Positions 8,867 to 18,031 are shown, counted from the stretch's first letter. The stretch: 64,000 bases of DNA from Pseudomonas baetica (GCF_002813455.1 NZ_PHHE01000001.1:992001-1056000); one strand, 5' to 3'. Translations and numbers: made by a program. Notes: a model not told the origin generated them from the letters alone.

Positions 8867-9796
8867 ATGATTGCCATACGTGACATTGCCTACGTGCGCT
8901 ATCAGGTTCCCGATCTCAATGCGCACGCTGACTTCCTGCGGGATTTTGGCCTGCTGCACTACGCACAAAACGCCACCTCGCTACAGATGGCGAGCTACGG
9001 CGGCGGCTACCCGGTCTACCTGGCCACGCCAGGACCCAACAAGGCCGTGGGTGTCGGCTACCGGGTTGCCAGCCTGGACGATCTGCACCGCGTGGCGGCG
9101 CAGTTCGATGTGCCTGTTCTAGACAATGAAGAGTTGGGGGCGGGTTCAATCGTGACCCTGCATGACCCCGATGGCGGACGCGTGGATTTGCTGTTCGGCG
9201 GCGATGTGATCAGCTCGCAATCGGTGCGCCCGGCGTTGCAACTGAACACCGCTGACAAGCGTCAGCGTCTGGGCAGCACCAACCGAGTGGCGGTGCAGGC
9301 TTCCCACGTGATGCGCCTGGGCCACGTGGTTCTGAAGACCGTCGATTTTCCGGCCATGTTCGCCTTCTATCAGGACGTGCTCGGGCTGCGGGTTTCCGAC
9401 AGTTACTACGGTGGCTCGCAGACCAATACCGTCGCGGCTTTCATGCACTGCGGCCTGGGCGATGAGTTCACCGATCATCACACGGTGGCCTTGCTCAACC
9501 TGGGCGCCATGGAACGCGGGTTCGATCATTGCGCGTTCGAGGTGCTGGACTGGGATGACTTGTCCTGCGGCAACCAGTACCTGACGCAACAACAGCACCG
9601 TCACTCCTGGGGCATTGGCCGGCATGTGCAGGGCAGCCAGGTGTTCGACTACTGGCTGGACCCGGCCGGCAACAAGATCGAGCACTGGACCGACGGTGAC
9701 CTGGTCAACGACGCCACCCCGGTGACCCATGAGCCGCTGACGCCCGATGCGCTGTCCCAGTGGGCCCCGCCTTTGAACCCCGAATTCCTGGCTTGA
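8867..9796 (+). CDS. extradiol ring-cleavage dioxygenase (VOC superfamily, two-domain type I)
   Basis: A 309-residue protein with tandem vicinal-oxygen-chelate domains. The catalytic second domain carries the three iron ligands in order: His in MRLGHVVLKTVD (~148), His in FDHCAFEVLDW (~220) and Glu in NKIEHWTDGD (~270). A His in HRHSWGIGRH is placed like the acid/base residue. This is the BphC/HsaC layout; it cleaves a catechol between the diol carbon and its non-hydroxylated neighbour. It starts at ATG 8867, behind AAAAAGGAG. With the monooxygenase and reductase it forms a hydroxylate-then-cleave unit. Confidence 0.88.
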   Translation: MIAIRDIAYVRYQVPDLNAHADFLRDFGLLHYAQNATSLQMASYGGGYPVYLATPGPNKAVGVGYRVASLDDLHRVAAQFDVPVLDNEELGAGSIVTLHDPDGGRVDLLFGGDVISSQSVRPALQLNTADKRQRLGSTNRVAVQASHVMRLGHVVLKTVDFPAMFAFYQDVLGLRVSDSYYGGSQTNTVAAFMHCGLGDEFTDHHTVALLNLGAMERGFDHCAFEVLDWDDLSCGNQYLTQQQHRHSWGIGRHVQGSQVFDYWLDPAGNKIEHWTDGDLVNDATPVTHEPLTPDALSQWAPPLNPEFLA

Positions 9797-9823
9797 GCCA
9801 CGTACCGATTAAGGAATCTTTCC

Positions 9824-10689
9824 ATGAAACTCGCTCGTTACAGCTACAACGGCACCACCTCCATCGGCCGCGTCGAGGGTGATCGCCTGATCGACCTCGC
9901 GGCATTGTTGCCCGCGGGTGCCGCCGACGTCGCCGCCGTACTGGCTTTGCCGCACGTGCTGGCCGAAGCTGCGCCCTTGAAGTTACCGCGCAGAACAGCA
10001 TCGCCCTGGACCAGGTGCGCCTGCTGGCGCCCATTCTGCGTCCCGGCAAATTCATGTGCCTGGGCATGAACTACAAGGACCACGAAGAAGAAGCGCGCCG
10101 CCTGGGCGTAGCCATTCCGACTTCCCAGGTCTGGTTCAGCAAGCAGATCACCTGCATCACCGGTCCTTATGACGACGTGCACTTCCCGCAAGTGGTCGAG
10201 CGCCTCGATTACGAAGCGGAAATGGGCGTGGTGATCGGCAAGGGCGGGCGTCGTATCAGCGAGGCGGATGCCTTGCAACACGTGGCCGGTTACTTCGTCG
10301 CCAACGATGTCAGCGCCCGTGACTGGCAGGCCAAGAGCCCGACCTGGACCCTGGGTAAATCGTTCGACACCCACGGTCCGATCGGCCCATGGATCGTCAC
10401 CGCCGACGAGATCGCCGACCCGCAGCAACTGATGGTGAGCCTCAGAGTCAACGGTGAGCGCCGTCAGCATTCGTCGACCGAATTGATGACCTACAGCATC
10501 GCCAAACAGATTGCGTACCTCAGCGAAGTGATGACCCTGGAGCCCGGCGACATCCTGATCACCGGTACCCCGGCGGGTGTTGGCATCGCCATGCAGCCAC
10601 CGACTTACCTGCAGGTAGGTGATGTGGTGCGGGTGGAAATCGAAGGCATCGGCCATATCCAGAACACCATCGTCGCTGAGCCCCGCTGA
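9824..10689 (+). pseudogene. fumarylacetoacetate hydrolase-family enzyme, one frameshift
   Basis: The N-terminal ~50 residues (MKLARYSYNG, DRLIDLAALLPAG) read from ATG 9824. The frame then shifts by one base near 9970-9985 (…APL / EVTAQNSIALDQV) and continues to TGA 10689. The catalytic part is intact: KFMCLGMNYKDHEEEA, LDYEAEMGVVIG (metal-binding Glu), VANDVSARDWQ, GPIGPWIVTADEI and ILITGTPAGVG. Corrected length is ~288 residues, normal for the family. FAH-family enzymes hydrolyse or decarboxylate meta-cleavage products and 3-acylpyruvates, so it should act after the dioxygenase. Removing one indel restores the gene, so sequencing error is possible. Confidence 0.8.
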
Positions 10690-10694
10690 GTCAG

Positions 10695-10720
10695 TGCCGG
10701 CCGATCCGCATCGGCCGGCA
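10695..10720 (+). terminator. strong intra-operon hairpin without T-run
   Basis: TGCCGGCCGAT at 10695-10705 pairs perfectly with ATCGGCCGGCA at 10710-10720 around a CCGC loop. It lies between the hydrolase and BKACE genes. With no T-run it may act as a partial terminator or an mRNA-stabilising structure. Confidence 0.45.
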
Positions 10721-10756
10721 ACCTTGTGCTGATACAACAACAAGAGGAGCCCTGCC

Positions 10757-11692
10757 ATGGCAGCCCGCAGCAAAAAAATCATCATCACTTGCGCGATCAC
10801 CGGTTCCATTCATACGCCGTCGATGTCGCCGTATCTGCCCATCACCCCGGACCAGATTGCCCGTTCCGCCATCGAAGCCGCCGAGGCCGGGGCAGCGGTG
10901 GTGCACTTGCACGCGCGTGATCCGCACAGCGGTTTCCCCAGCCAGGACCCGGCCCTGTACGAGCAGTTTCTGCCGCAGATCAAGCGCGAATCGAATGTGG
11001 TGATCAATCTCACCACGGGCGGCTCGCCCACCATGAGCGTGGAAGAACGCATTGAACCGGCGATACGCTTCAAGCCGGAAGTGGCGTCGCTCAACATGGG
11101 CTCGATGAACTTCGGCATGTACGAGCTCTTGCAGCGCTACAAAGAGTTTAAGCACGACTGGGAAGAGTCATACCTGGCCAACAGTGACGAGCGCATCTTC
11201 CGCAACACCTTCAAGGACATTGCCCACATCCTCACGGCGTGCAGCGAGCAGGGCACCCGTTTTGAAATCGAGTGCTACGACATCGGCCACCTGTACACCG
11301 CGGCGCATTTTCGTGAGCGCCTGCTGGTCAAGGACCCGCTGTTCATCCAGTCGGTATTCGGCATTCGTGGCGGCATCGGTACGCACCCGGAAGACATCGC
11401 CCACATGAAGCGCACTGCCGACCGTCTGTTTGGCGACACCTACAACTGGTCGGTGCTTGGCGTCGGTGCCCAGCAGCCGCGCATCGCAACCCAGTCATTG
11501 CTGCTCGGCGGGCATGTGCGCGTGGGGCTGGAGGACAACCTGTGGCTGAGCAAGGGTCGCCTGGCGCAGAGCAATGCCGAGCAGGTCCGCGCCATCAAGG
11601 GCGTGATCGAATCGCTCGGCTTCGAAGTCGCCAGCGCTGACGAAGCGCGGCAAATCATGCAACTCAAAGGGCATGGCAACGTGGCGTTCTGA
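10757..11692 (+). CDS. beta-keto acid cleavage enzyme (BKACE, DUF849)
   Basis: A 311-residue TIM-barrel protein. Family marks include KIIITCAITGSIHTPSMSPYLPIT, the zinc-site strand AAVVHLHARDP, VVINLTTGGSP, SLNMGSMNFG, and C-terminal GGHVRVGLEDNLWLSKG. BKACE enzymes (prototype Kce, 3-keto-5-aminohexanoate cleavage enzyme) condense a beta-keto acid with acetyl-CoA, giving acetoacetate and a new acyl-CoA. In this operon it would process a beta-keto acid left after ring cleavage and hydrolysis and pass an acyl-CoA to the dehydrogenase (inference). GAGGAG precedes the start. No frame damage. Confidence 0.87.
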   Translation: MAARSKKIIITCAITGSIHTPSMSPYLPITPDQIARSAIEAAEAGAAVVHLHARDPHSGFPSQDPALYEQFLPQIKRESNVVINLTTGGSPTMSVEERIEPAIRFKPEVASLNMGSMNFGMYELLQRYKEFKHDWEESYLANSDERIFRNTFKDIAHILTACSEQGTRFEIECYDIGHLYTAAHFRERLLVKDPLFIQSVFGIRGGIGTHPEDIAHMKRTADRLFGDTYNWSVLGVGAQQPRIATQSLLLGGHVRVGLEDNLWLSKGRLAQSNAEQVRAIKGVIESLGFEVASADEARQIMQLKGHGNVAF

Positions 11693-11727
11693 CCGCCACG
11701 CCCGCACACCCTGACTACCTGAAACAA

Positions 11728-11764
11728 CCGCCAACGCCTGCCGCCACCTGCGGCAGCGTCGGCG
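11728..11764 (+). terminator. GC-rich hairpin after the BKACE gene
   Basis: CTGCCGC/GCGGCAG with flanking CGCC and ACGC pairs forms a long imperfect stem between the BKACE stop and the porin gene. No T-run follows. It may separate the catabolic operon from the porin gene. Confidence 0.4.
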
Positions 11765-11850
11765 TGCGCGCCTGATTTGCCGACATCGACAGATCAGCCC
11801 ACGCAATCGCTCATCGATGCCAATAAAAACAAGAGTCATACGGGAATTTT

Positions 11851-13044
11851 ATGAATACCAACCTTGCGTTGAAACCACAGTCCCTGCTCGGCCCTTTGGC
11901 GGGCCTCGGTCTGTTGCTCTGCAGTACGCAAGCCTGCCAGGCGATGAATTTCAATATGCCCACGTCAGCGGGCATCGAGTCCGCACAAATGGGCGGCGCA
12001 TCCATGGCGTTCGCGCAGTCGAGCATGATCGCCAGCGACAACCCCGCCGGCATGGCCGACCTGGGTAACCGCGTGGACGGTGGCCTGCAGATGTTCTTCG
12101 GCAGTTTTCGCTCCAGCTTCGGCAACGAAAACAACAAGGATGATTTCAAGGTGAAAGTGCCGATTCTCAGCGGCGGCTTCAACCATGTGATCGATGAGCG
12201 CATGTCGGCGGGCATGTCGGTCTACTCCATCGGTTCCGGCTCCGATTACAGCCATGCTGCGGTGCCGGACATGGGTTTTCCCGCGGTGAAGACCAAGATG
12301 ATGTACGTCAACTTCGCCCCGACCCTGTCGTACAAAGTGACGCCGGATTTCGCCGTGGGCGTGTCGGCGCTGATCGGTGTCCAGCAACTTCAGGCCCGTG
12401 GCCTGGTGGTGCCGGGCGCCGATGGCACGCCGGCGTTGTCACCTACCCATGGTATTTCTACCTCCATGGGCTATGGCTGGCGGGTAGGGGCTTTATGGAA
12501 GATCAACCCGTTGCTCAGCGTCGGTGGTTCCTACTCGCCAAAAATGCGTTTCGGCGACGCGGACGGGTACAAGGATGACCTGTTGGCAATTGCTGGCGGC
12601 CACTTGGATCTGCCAGAGCAATATGGCGTTGGCCTGGCCTTGCACGTCACCGACGACCTGACCGTGGCGGCGGATTACCTGCGAATCGGCTGGAGCGATG
12701 TCGGCTTTCTCAATAACCCCGTCGGCGCCGGGCTCAACGATCAGAATGTCTACCGTGTTGGCGCATCCTGGAACGCCACTCCATCGGTGACCCTGCGCGC
12801 GGGCTTCAAGCGCGCCAGTGCCGCGGTCGATTCTGAGCACACCGCGGCCAACTACTATTCGCCGGGCATTCTCAACAACTCGGTCTCTACCGGTTTCACT
12901 TACCACTTGCCTGGGCAAACCGATATTTCCCTCGGCTACGAGTACCATTTGCCCGAGACCGTTCGTGGCAGCGGGCCGAGCACCGGCAGCAACATCGGTG
13001 CGCACTATTCCCAGGTTCTGCTGGGGCTGGGCATGAAATTCTGA
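11851..13044 (+). CDS. FadL/TodX-type outer-membrane transport protein
   Basis: A 397-residue protein. An N-terminal signal peptide (LGPLAGLGLLLCSTQACQA) precedes MNFNMPTSAGIESAQMGGASMAFAQSSMIASDNPAGMADLGNRVDGG, which is the Toluene_X/FadL N-terminal region with its conserved NPAGMA motif. Alternating beta-strands follow to the terminal LLGLGMKF with C-terminal aromatic residue, as in outer-membrane barrels. FadL relatives pass hydrophobic substrates laterally into the membrane, which suggests a hydrophobic aromatic growth substrate for the adjacent operon. The ribosome site (CGGGAA) is weak. Confidence 0.85.
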   Translation: MNTNLALKPQSLLGPLAGLGLLLCSTQACQAMNFNMPTSAGIESAQMGGASMAFAQSSMIASDNPAGMADLGNRVDGGLQMFFGSFRSSFGNENNKDDFKVKVPILSGGFNHVIDERMSAGMSVYSIGSGSDYSHAAVPDMGFPAVKTKMMYVNFAPTLSYKVTPDFAVGVSALIGVQQLQARGLVVPGADGTPALSPTHGISTSMGYGWRVGALWKINPLLSVGGSYSPKMRFGDADGYKDDLLAIAGGHLDLPEQYGVGLALHVTDDLTVAADYLRIGWSDVGFLNNPVGAGLNDQNVYRVGASWNATPSVTLRAGFKRASAAVDSEHTAANYYSPGILNNSVSTGFTYHLPGQTDISLGYEYHLPETVRGSGPSTGSNIGAHYSQVLLGLGMKF

Positions 13045-13174
13045 ACCAGGCAGCGGTACCGCTCTCGACGGTGGTGCCGCTGCGTTTTGCCAACCGGGGT
13101 CGCGGCTGTCATGGCCGGGTTGAGTCGGGTATCCTTGCGCCCTTACGCTCCAACACCCCCAGTCGGAACCGGTG

Positions 13175-13930
13175 ATGAACGACAAGGCCAAGCCTGCCCC
13201 AAAAACCGCCAAGGCAACCGTGGTTGCCAGCCCAAAGCCCCCTGCAGCGAAGAAATCCGCTGCGGCGCCAAAGCCGGTGGCCGCGAAAAAAACCAAGGTC
13301 GCCGAGCCTGTCGCCGAACCAAGACAACCGCGAATCAACGAAAAAGCCCGTCAGCGCACCCGGACCCGGCTGCTGCGTGCCGCCCGTTCCGTCATGGGCC
13401 GCAAAGGCATCGAAGCCACCGCCATCAATGACATTACCGAAGAGGCCGAGCTGTCCTTCGGTTCTTTCTACAACTACTTCACCAGCAAGGAAGAAGTGGC
13501 CCGCGCCGTGTTCATCGAAGATGCGCTAGCCATGATCGAGGAGCTCGATTCCGGCACCTCGCCCGAGGCCGGCATTGCCGAGCGGGTCGGGGTGAACATC
13601 CGCCGCACGATTCACCGCGGCCTGACGGACCCGGTATGGGGCTGGTTCCTGGTGCATTCCATGTACAGCATCAACGACATGATCTCCACCATGGGCAACC
13701 CTTTGGCCCGCGACATCCACACCGGCAACAGCGAGAACGCCTTCGATGTCGTGGATGTCGACTCCACGGTTGACTGCATCATCGGTGGCATGATCTTCCT
13801 GCTGCGAAAAATCCTCGAAGGGCAACGTCCGGCAAGTGCGGTGGAGAGCATGGTGCAGTACATACTTCGCGGTATGGGCGTTGCGCATGAAGAGGTTGAA
13901 CGGATCATTCATATTGATCTGTCGAACTGA
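13175..13930 (+). CDS. TetR/AcrR-family regulator with a Lys/Ala/Pro-rich N-terminal tail
   Basis: 251 residues from ATG 13175; a GTG is one codon earlier. The first ~50 residues are low-complexity, rich in Lys, Ala and Pro and probably disordered, like the tails that add non-specific DNA affinity in pseudomonads. The DNA-binding domain follows: RTRTRLLRAARSVMGRKG, ATAINDITEEAELSFGSFYNYFTSKEEV. The C-terminal helices fit a TetR_C effector domain. It is the last gene of the aromatic cluster and the best candidate to bind the two dyads at 6967-6998. The inducer is presumably a pathway metabolite. Confidence 0.82.
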   Translation: MNDKAKPAPKTAKATVVASPKPPAAKKSAAAPKPVAAKKTKVAEPVAEPRQPRINEKARQRTRTRLLRAARSVMGRKGIEATAINDITEEAELSFGSFYNYFTSKEEVARAVFIEDALAMIEELDSGTSPEAGIAERVGVNIRRTIHRGLTDPVWGWFLVHSMYSINDMISTMGNPLARDIHTGNSENAFDVVDVDSTVDCIIGGMIFLLRKILEGQRPASAVESMVQYILRGMGVAHEEVERIIHIDLSN

Positions 13931-14220
13931 GGTAAAAATTGAACCTGGCTTCTCCTTTAGCGCCGGGGAAAGCGAACGATAAGGGCGGCCTCGCCTGTGA
14001 CGCTTTGCAGAAGTTTATTTCTGACCGTTTGCTAGCTGCCGCGAAGGACCGGAATCTGAAGCAGTCGCTGTAGGCTAACCGCTTTCGGCCCAGGTTGTTT
14101 GAAAACGCACTGAATACGTCGAAAACCGAGAGTCACGAGGATTGCCTGTTGAGTCCGCAAGCGCGAGCGTGAGTTGCTCTGGTCAGCTGTATAAAAGTTG
14201 GTAATGCCGTTTCGACCTCA
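13931..14220 (+). other. gap with a possible 44-codon open frame, no identifiable gene
   Basis: A TTG-started frame at 13939-14073 would encode 44 residues (PGKANDKGG, ALQKFISDRLLAAAKDRN). It has no clear ribosome site and no family I recognise. It could be the tail of a gene cut by the adjacent IS3 remnant. The rest shows nothing. Confidence 0.25.
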
Positions 14221-14791
14221 GTACTACGCCGAGCACCCAATTTGCTGAAGCGCCAGTTCGATGTCGTGGAGCCCAACAAGGTTTGGGTTACCGACATCAC
14301 CTACATTCGTACGTATGAAGGCTGGTTGTACTTGGCTGTGGTGCTGGATCTGTTTTTTCGCCAGGTTGTAGGCTGGTCAATGAAGTCGCAGATGACCAGC
14401 GATTTAGCCATTGATGCTTTATTGATGGCGGTTTGGAGGCGTAAACCGAAACAAGAGGTAATGGTTCATAGCGACCAAGGCAGCCAGTACAGCAGCTCCG
14501 ATTGGCGTAGCTTTTTGAAGGCAAACAATTTGGTTGCCAGCATGAGTCGCCGAGGCAACTGTCATGACAACGCTGTGGCCGAGAGCTTTTTCCAGCTTCT
14601 GAAACGGGAACGGATCAAGCGAAAAATCTACACCACGCGGGAAGATGCTCGTAGTGATGTGTTCGATTACATCGAGATGTTCTACAACGTAAAACGCCGC
14701 CATGGTTTCAACAATCAGCTGTCACCGGTAGAGTTTGAAAAGCGTTACGCAATGAGCTTGCAAGGTGTCTAGAGAATCCGGGGCGATTCAA
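14221..14791 (+). mobile_element. IS3-family element remnant, C-terminal half of the OrfB transposase
   Basis: The frame ending at 14772 encodes the catalytic core of an IS3 OrfB: APNLLKRQFDVVEPNKVWVTDITYI (first Asp), VMVHSDQGSQYSS (second Asp) and CHDNAVAESFFQLLKRE (Glu), then the HGFNNQLSPVEFEKRY tail. The N-terminal half, orfA and the left end are missing; upstream of ~14221 the sequence is unrelated. The right end probably lies at ~14791 (…CCGGGGCGATTCA), because the 2-hydroxyacid dehydrogenase frame resumes directly after it. The element cannot move on its own. Confidence 0.8.
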
Positions 14792-15548
14792 AGATAAGTA
14801 CAACGTCATCATCATGAGTCCTGAGATTGGTGACATGGATGCTCAGTTTGAAGCTGCCATTCCCCGCGCTCATGGACTGATCGGCGGTAATCGTCGTCTA
14901 GGTGAAGCTGAGCTGGCTTCGGCTAAAAACCTTGAGATCATCTCGAGCATATCGGTTGGCTACGACAACTATGACCTCAGCTATCTCAATAGCCGAGGGA
15001 TCATGTTGACCAACACGCCGGATGTCTTGAACGAAACCACGGCTGATCTAGCTTTCGACCTGATTCTCGCCACCGCGAGACGCATTCCAGAGCTTGATGC
15101 TTGGACGAAAGAGGGGAACTGGACGAAAACCATCGACGTATCCCATTTTGGTTGCGACGTGCATGGAAAGACGTTGGGCATTATCGGCCTGGGAAAAATC
15201 GGAGAAGCCATAGCACGCAGAGGGCGTTTCGGTTTTGGCATGAACATTTTGTACAGTGGCAACAGTCGTAAACCACAGCTGGAACAAGAGTTCGGGGCAA
15301 GATTCGTCCCGCAAGAAGAGCTTTTAAGCGAGGCTGATTTCGTCTGTCCGGTCGTGCCATTGACGGGCGGAACGGGAAACCTCATCGGACGCAAAGAGCT
15401 AGCGTTGATGGGCTCGGAGAGTATTTTGATCAACGTTTCTCGCGGCCCTGTGGTTGATCAAGACGCACTCATTGAAGCACTTGAAGAAAAGACGATACGA
15501 GCAGCAGGTTTAGATGTTTATGTGAAAGAGCCGCTCACGAAGGGGCTG
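14787..15548 (+). pseudogene. D-2-hydroxyacid dehydrogenase (GhrB-like) fragment, truncated at both ends
   Basis: The frame begins right after the IS3 right end (FKDKYNVIIMSPEIGD) and lacks the first ~20-25 residues. It keeps the substrate-domain SISVGYDNYD and TNTPDVLNETTADLAFDLI, the NAD-binding HGKTLGIIGLGKIGEAIARR, and INVSRGPVVDQDALIEAL with the catalytic Arg. It breaks after DVYVKEPLTKG at ~15545, before the essential C-terminal His region. Intact relatives are glyoxylate/hydroxypyruvate or 2-ketogluconate reductases of ~325 residues. The first in-frame ATG (14814) is internal. It is a dead stub between two IS3 remnants. Confidence 0.8.
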
Positions 15549-15660
15549 AATTGTTACCGATGGTGCGGACTCGGGGTCATGCCGAGATAAGGGGGAAATT
15601 CACTCATTTGGTCTGCAACTACCGGCATTTTTCAAGGTGGTTGTCGCGTCAACCGTCTAA

Positions 15661-16130
15661 CTATGCCGCTCTTTTCTCGACCTGTTGCTCTCGATCCGGG
15701 TTCAACAGCACGCTGCCGATCGGCTCCCAGTTACGCGTTCGATCCGACCACCGTTTCGGCTTTTTCTCTTTGGCTCGTTCGTACAGTTCATGACGCCGAG
15801 CCAGGATCTGTTGATCCTGCCCTTGATGCCGTTCCGCCGGGGTCACGAAGCGGATCCGGCTATGCCGGTGCTCGTGGTTATACCAGCGCATAAAACCCCT
15901 GACCCAAGCGCGTGCTGCGTCCAGGCTGGCAAAGCCATCCGTCGGCCATTGCGGGCAGTACTTCAACGTTCTGAACAATGATTCCGAGTACGGATTGTCG
16001 TTGCTCACTCGCGGTCGGCCACGTGACGGTGTGATGCCCAGTTCGTACATCTTGCTCAACAGCGTCACCGATTTCATCGGCGCTCCGTTGTCCGAGTGCA
16101 GCACCAGCGGCTCGTGTAAACACTGCTCAC
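15661..16130 (-). pseudogene. IS3-family transposase, C-terminal fragment (second, different element)
   Basis: On the minus strand the last ~155 residues of an OrfB remain: PLVLHSDNGAPMKSVTLL (second catalytic Asp), RVSNDNPYSESLFRTLKYCP (Glu) and FMRWYNHEHRHSRIRFVTPAERH, ending VEKRAA. The first catalytic Asp and all upstream parts are missing. Upstream the frame runs into sequence (TGQVECK) that belongs to the IS21-type end at 16167-16210. The family differs clearly from the IS3 remnant at 14.2 kb. Between 15548 and 15660 is presumably the element's own end region. Confidence 0.8.
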
Positions 16131-16166
16131 CGATCACGCTGGGTAATTGCACAGACTTGCCCACCC

Positions 16167-16210
16167 ATTTGCATTCCACCTGACCAGTTATTTGCATCGG
16201 ATCTGACCAG
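16167..16210 (-). repeat. tandem pair of 23-bp repeats, probable IS21-type end (left)
   Basis: Read on the minus strand, CTGGTCAGATCCGATGCAAA (from 16210) is followed 23 bp later by CTGGTCAGGTGGAATGCAAA (from 16187). The same pair, also with 23-bp period, occurs in opposite orientation at 18239-18281. IS21-family ends carry such multiple internal repeats as transposase sites. The two pairs are inverted and bracket the YheO/PhzF genes. Confidence 0.6.
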
Positions 16211-16368
16211 CAAGCCGCATGGCCATGACCGGCAGAGAACGCCCCAAAGCTGCCTATCAGGAAAGCCGCTGAGACGATTCGGAAATCCGTCTAATTAAAC
16301 AATAAATTGATAATTCAACTTATTGTTGATATTTTTCGCAGCCTTCGATAAATCACTTGAAGGCACCA

Positions 16369-17070
16369 ATGAAGGTTTCTGAAGTATCACCAGCCGAGCG
16401 GCAGCTGATTCTTAATGTGCTTCACAGCACCCTCAAAATGCTCAGTAATGCGGTTGGACTTCATACGGAGATCGTGTTGCATGACCTGACCAATCCGGAG
16501 CGATCCATTCTTGCCATCGCCAATGGTCATGTCACTGGAAGAAAAGTGGGCGGGTCAGTGTTGGGCGGCCCACGGCAGGACTTAGGGTTCATCGCCGTCA
16601 GGTGCGCCATGGAAGATCACTCAAGCTCTGATCCCGTAGTGGTGGAGAACTATCCGACACTCGCGGCTGACGGCCGCCCGCTCCGCAGTTCCACCGTAGT
16701 GTATCGCGACAGCAGCGGGCAGCCTTTCGCCAGTATGTGTATCAATGCCGACTTGAGCGGTGTTGCTGCCGCCCACGCCGTTCTCGGAGGACTTCTGGGG
16801 CTGGAAGGCGTGCCTGAGTCACGCGTCGATGAGCCGAGAGATATGGAGCATCTGATGGCGGAAATCATTCAGGTAGCTTGTCCCGGCGGTGTCGTAGGGA
16901 TGAAAAAACCTCAAAAGCTTGAAGCTGTACGGCAAATGCAGGATCGCGGGATATTCATCGTCAAAGGCGGGATTGAAAAAGCCGCTGCCGCGCTCGGCGT
17001 GACCCGATACACCGTCTACAACTACCTGGAGCAGATCCGGGCTACAGAAAACGCTAGCGGGCAGGAGTGA
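16369..17070 (+). CDS. YheO/DauR-like transcriptional regulator (PAS-like domain plus helix-turn-helix)
   Basis: 233 residues from ATG 16369, preceded by TGAAGG; an in-frame TTG 12 bp earlier is less likely. The N-terminal two thirds is the YheO PAS-like domain (LGLHTEIVLHDL-type segment, IANGHVTGRKVGGSV, VYRDSSGQPFASMCINADLSG). The C-terminal third is a helix-turn-helix (AVRQMQDRGIFIVKGGIEKAAAALGVTRYTVYNYLEQIR). DauR, the best known relative, represses D-arginine catabolism. Its stop overlaps the ribosome site of the PhzF-family gene, so the two form a tight operon. It sits between inverted IS21-type ends, which suggests it was moved as cargo. Confidence 0.82.
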   Translation: MKVSEVSPAERQLILNVLHSTLKMLSNAVGLHTEIVLHDLTNPERSILAIANGHVTGRKVGGSVLGGPRQDLGFIAVRCAMEDHSSSDPVVVENYPTLAADGRPLRSSTVVYRDSSGQPFASMCINADLSGVAAAHAVLGGLLGLEGVPESRVDEPRDMEHLMAEIIQVACPGGVVGMKKPQKLEAVRQMQDRGIFIVKGGIEKAAAALGVTRYTVYNYLEQIRATENASGQE

Positions 17071-17075
17071 TCAGA

Positions 17076-17861
17076 ATGCAACTCGATATTTTCCAGGTGG
17101 ACGCTTTTTCCTCTGAGGCTTTCGGCGGCAACCCGGCGGCGGTTTGTCCGCTGGAGGCCTGGTTGCCTGATGCGACGCTGCAACAAATCGCCGCAGAGAA
17201 CAACCTATCCGAGACTGCCTATGTTGTGCGTAACGGTGAGGTGTTCGAGTTGCGCTGGTTTACTCCCACGGTGGAAGTCGACCTGTGTGGCCATGCCACT
17301 CTGGCAGCCGCCTGGGTGCTGTTCGAACAGCTTTGTGAAAACCGCGACATGCTGCGCTTTTCCACTCGCAGCGGTGAATTGAGGGTGCGCCGTGAAGGCG
17401 GACGCCTGGCCATGGACTTCCCGGCCAAGCAGCCTGAACTCGTAGCTGTCCCGCCAGGCCTTTTGCAAGCCTTGGGCCTGGAACGGATTGATGCGCTTTA
17501 TCGCACAGATGATTACGTGGTAGTGGTCGAGGATGAAGCCATCATCGCCGGCCTCAATCCCGACTTCGTTGCACTGGCCGCGTTCGATGTGCGCGGTGTC
17601 GCGGTTACCGCGCCGAGTCGTCACTTCGATTTTGTCTCTCGCTGGTTCGGGCCTCGGGTGGGGGTGAATGAAGACCCGGTCACCGGCTCGGCCCACACCT
17701 CCCTGGCGCCATACTGGGCCAAGCGCTTAGGCAAGCGCGGCCTGAGTGCCGAGCAAGGTGGGACGCGCAAGGGCCAGTTGCACTGCGAAGTCCTGGACAG
17801 CGACCGAGTCATTATCAGCGGCCACGGCGCGCTGTACTTACGCGGCACTATCTTTATCTGA
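17076..17861 (+). CDS. PhzF-family isomerase/epimerase
   Basis: 261 residues from ATG 17076, with AGGAG at 17062-17066 inside the end of the upstream gene. Family blocks are QVDAFSSEAFGGNPAAVC, NLSETAYVV with the catalytic Glu (~45), RWFTPTVEVDLCGHATLAAA, and the C-terminal GVNEDPVTGSAHTSLAPYW, where the second half of the pseudo-symmetric fold repeats the pattern. PhzF catalyses an isomerisation in phenazine synthesis, but most homologues are proton-shuttling isomerases of unknown substrate. Cotranscription with a YheO/DauR-type regulator hints at amino-acid metabolism (inference). No other phenazine genes are present. Confidence 0.85.
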   Translation: MQLDIFQVDAFSSEAFGGNPAAVCPLEAWLPDATLQQIAAENNLSETAYVVRNGEVFELRWFTPTVEVDLCGHATLAAAWVLFEQLCENRDMLRFSTRSGELRVRREGGRLAMDFPAKQPELVAVPPGLLQALGLERIDALYRTDDYVVVVEDEAIIAGLNPDFVALAAFDVRGVAVTAPSRHFDFVSRWFGPRVGVNEDPVTGSAHTSLAPYWAKRLGKRGLSAEQGGTRKGQLHCEVLDSDRVIISGHGALYLRGTIFI

Positions 17862-18031
17862 GACCAGTTCATTCAGGCGAACTTGCTCAACAGAGGAATG
17901 AGTACCACTGCGAGGCTCATTCTTCTGCGACCACACTCTTGAAGGTACCTTTTGTAAAGGACTCGGTTGAATCGCATTCACGGAGGAATTTGAATGTCCG
18001 CTTTTTGGCCGTTATCTGCCTGATGTAGATG

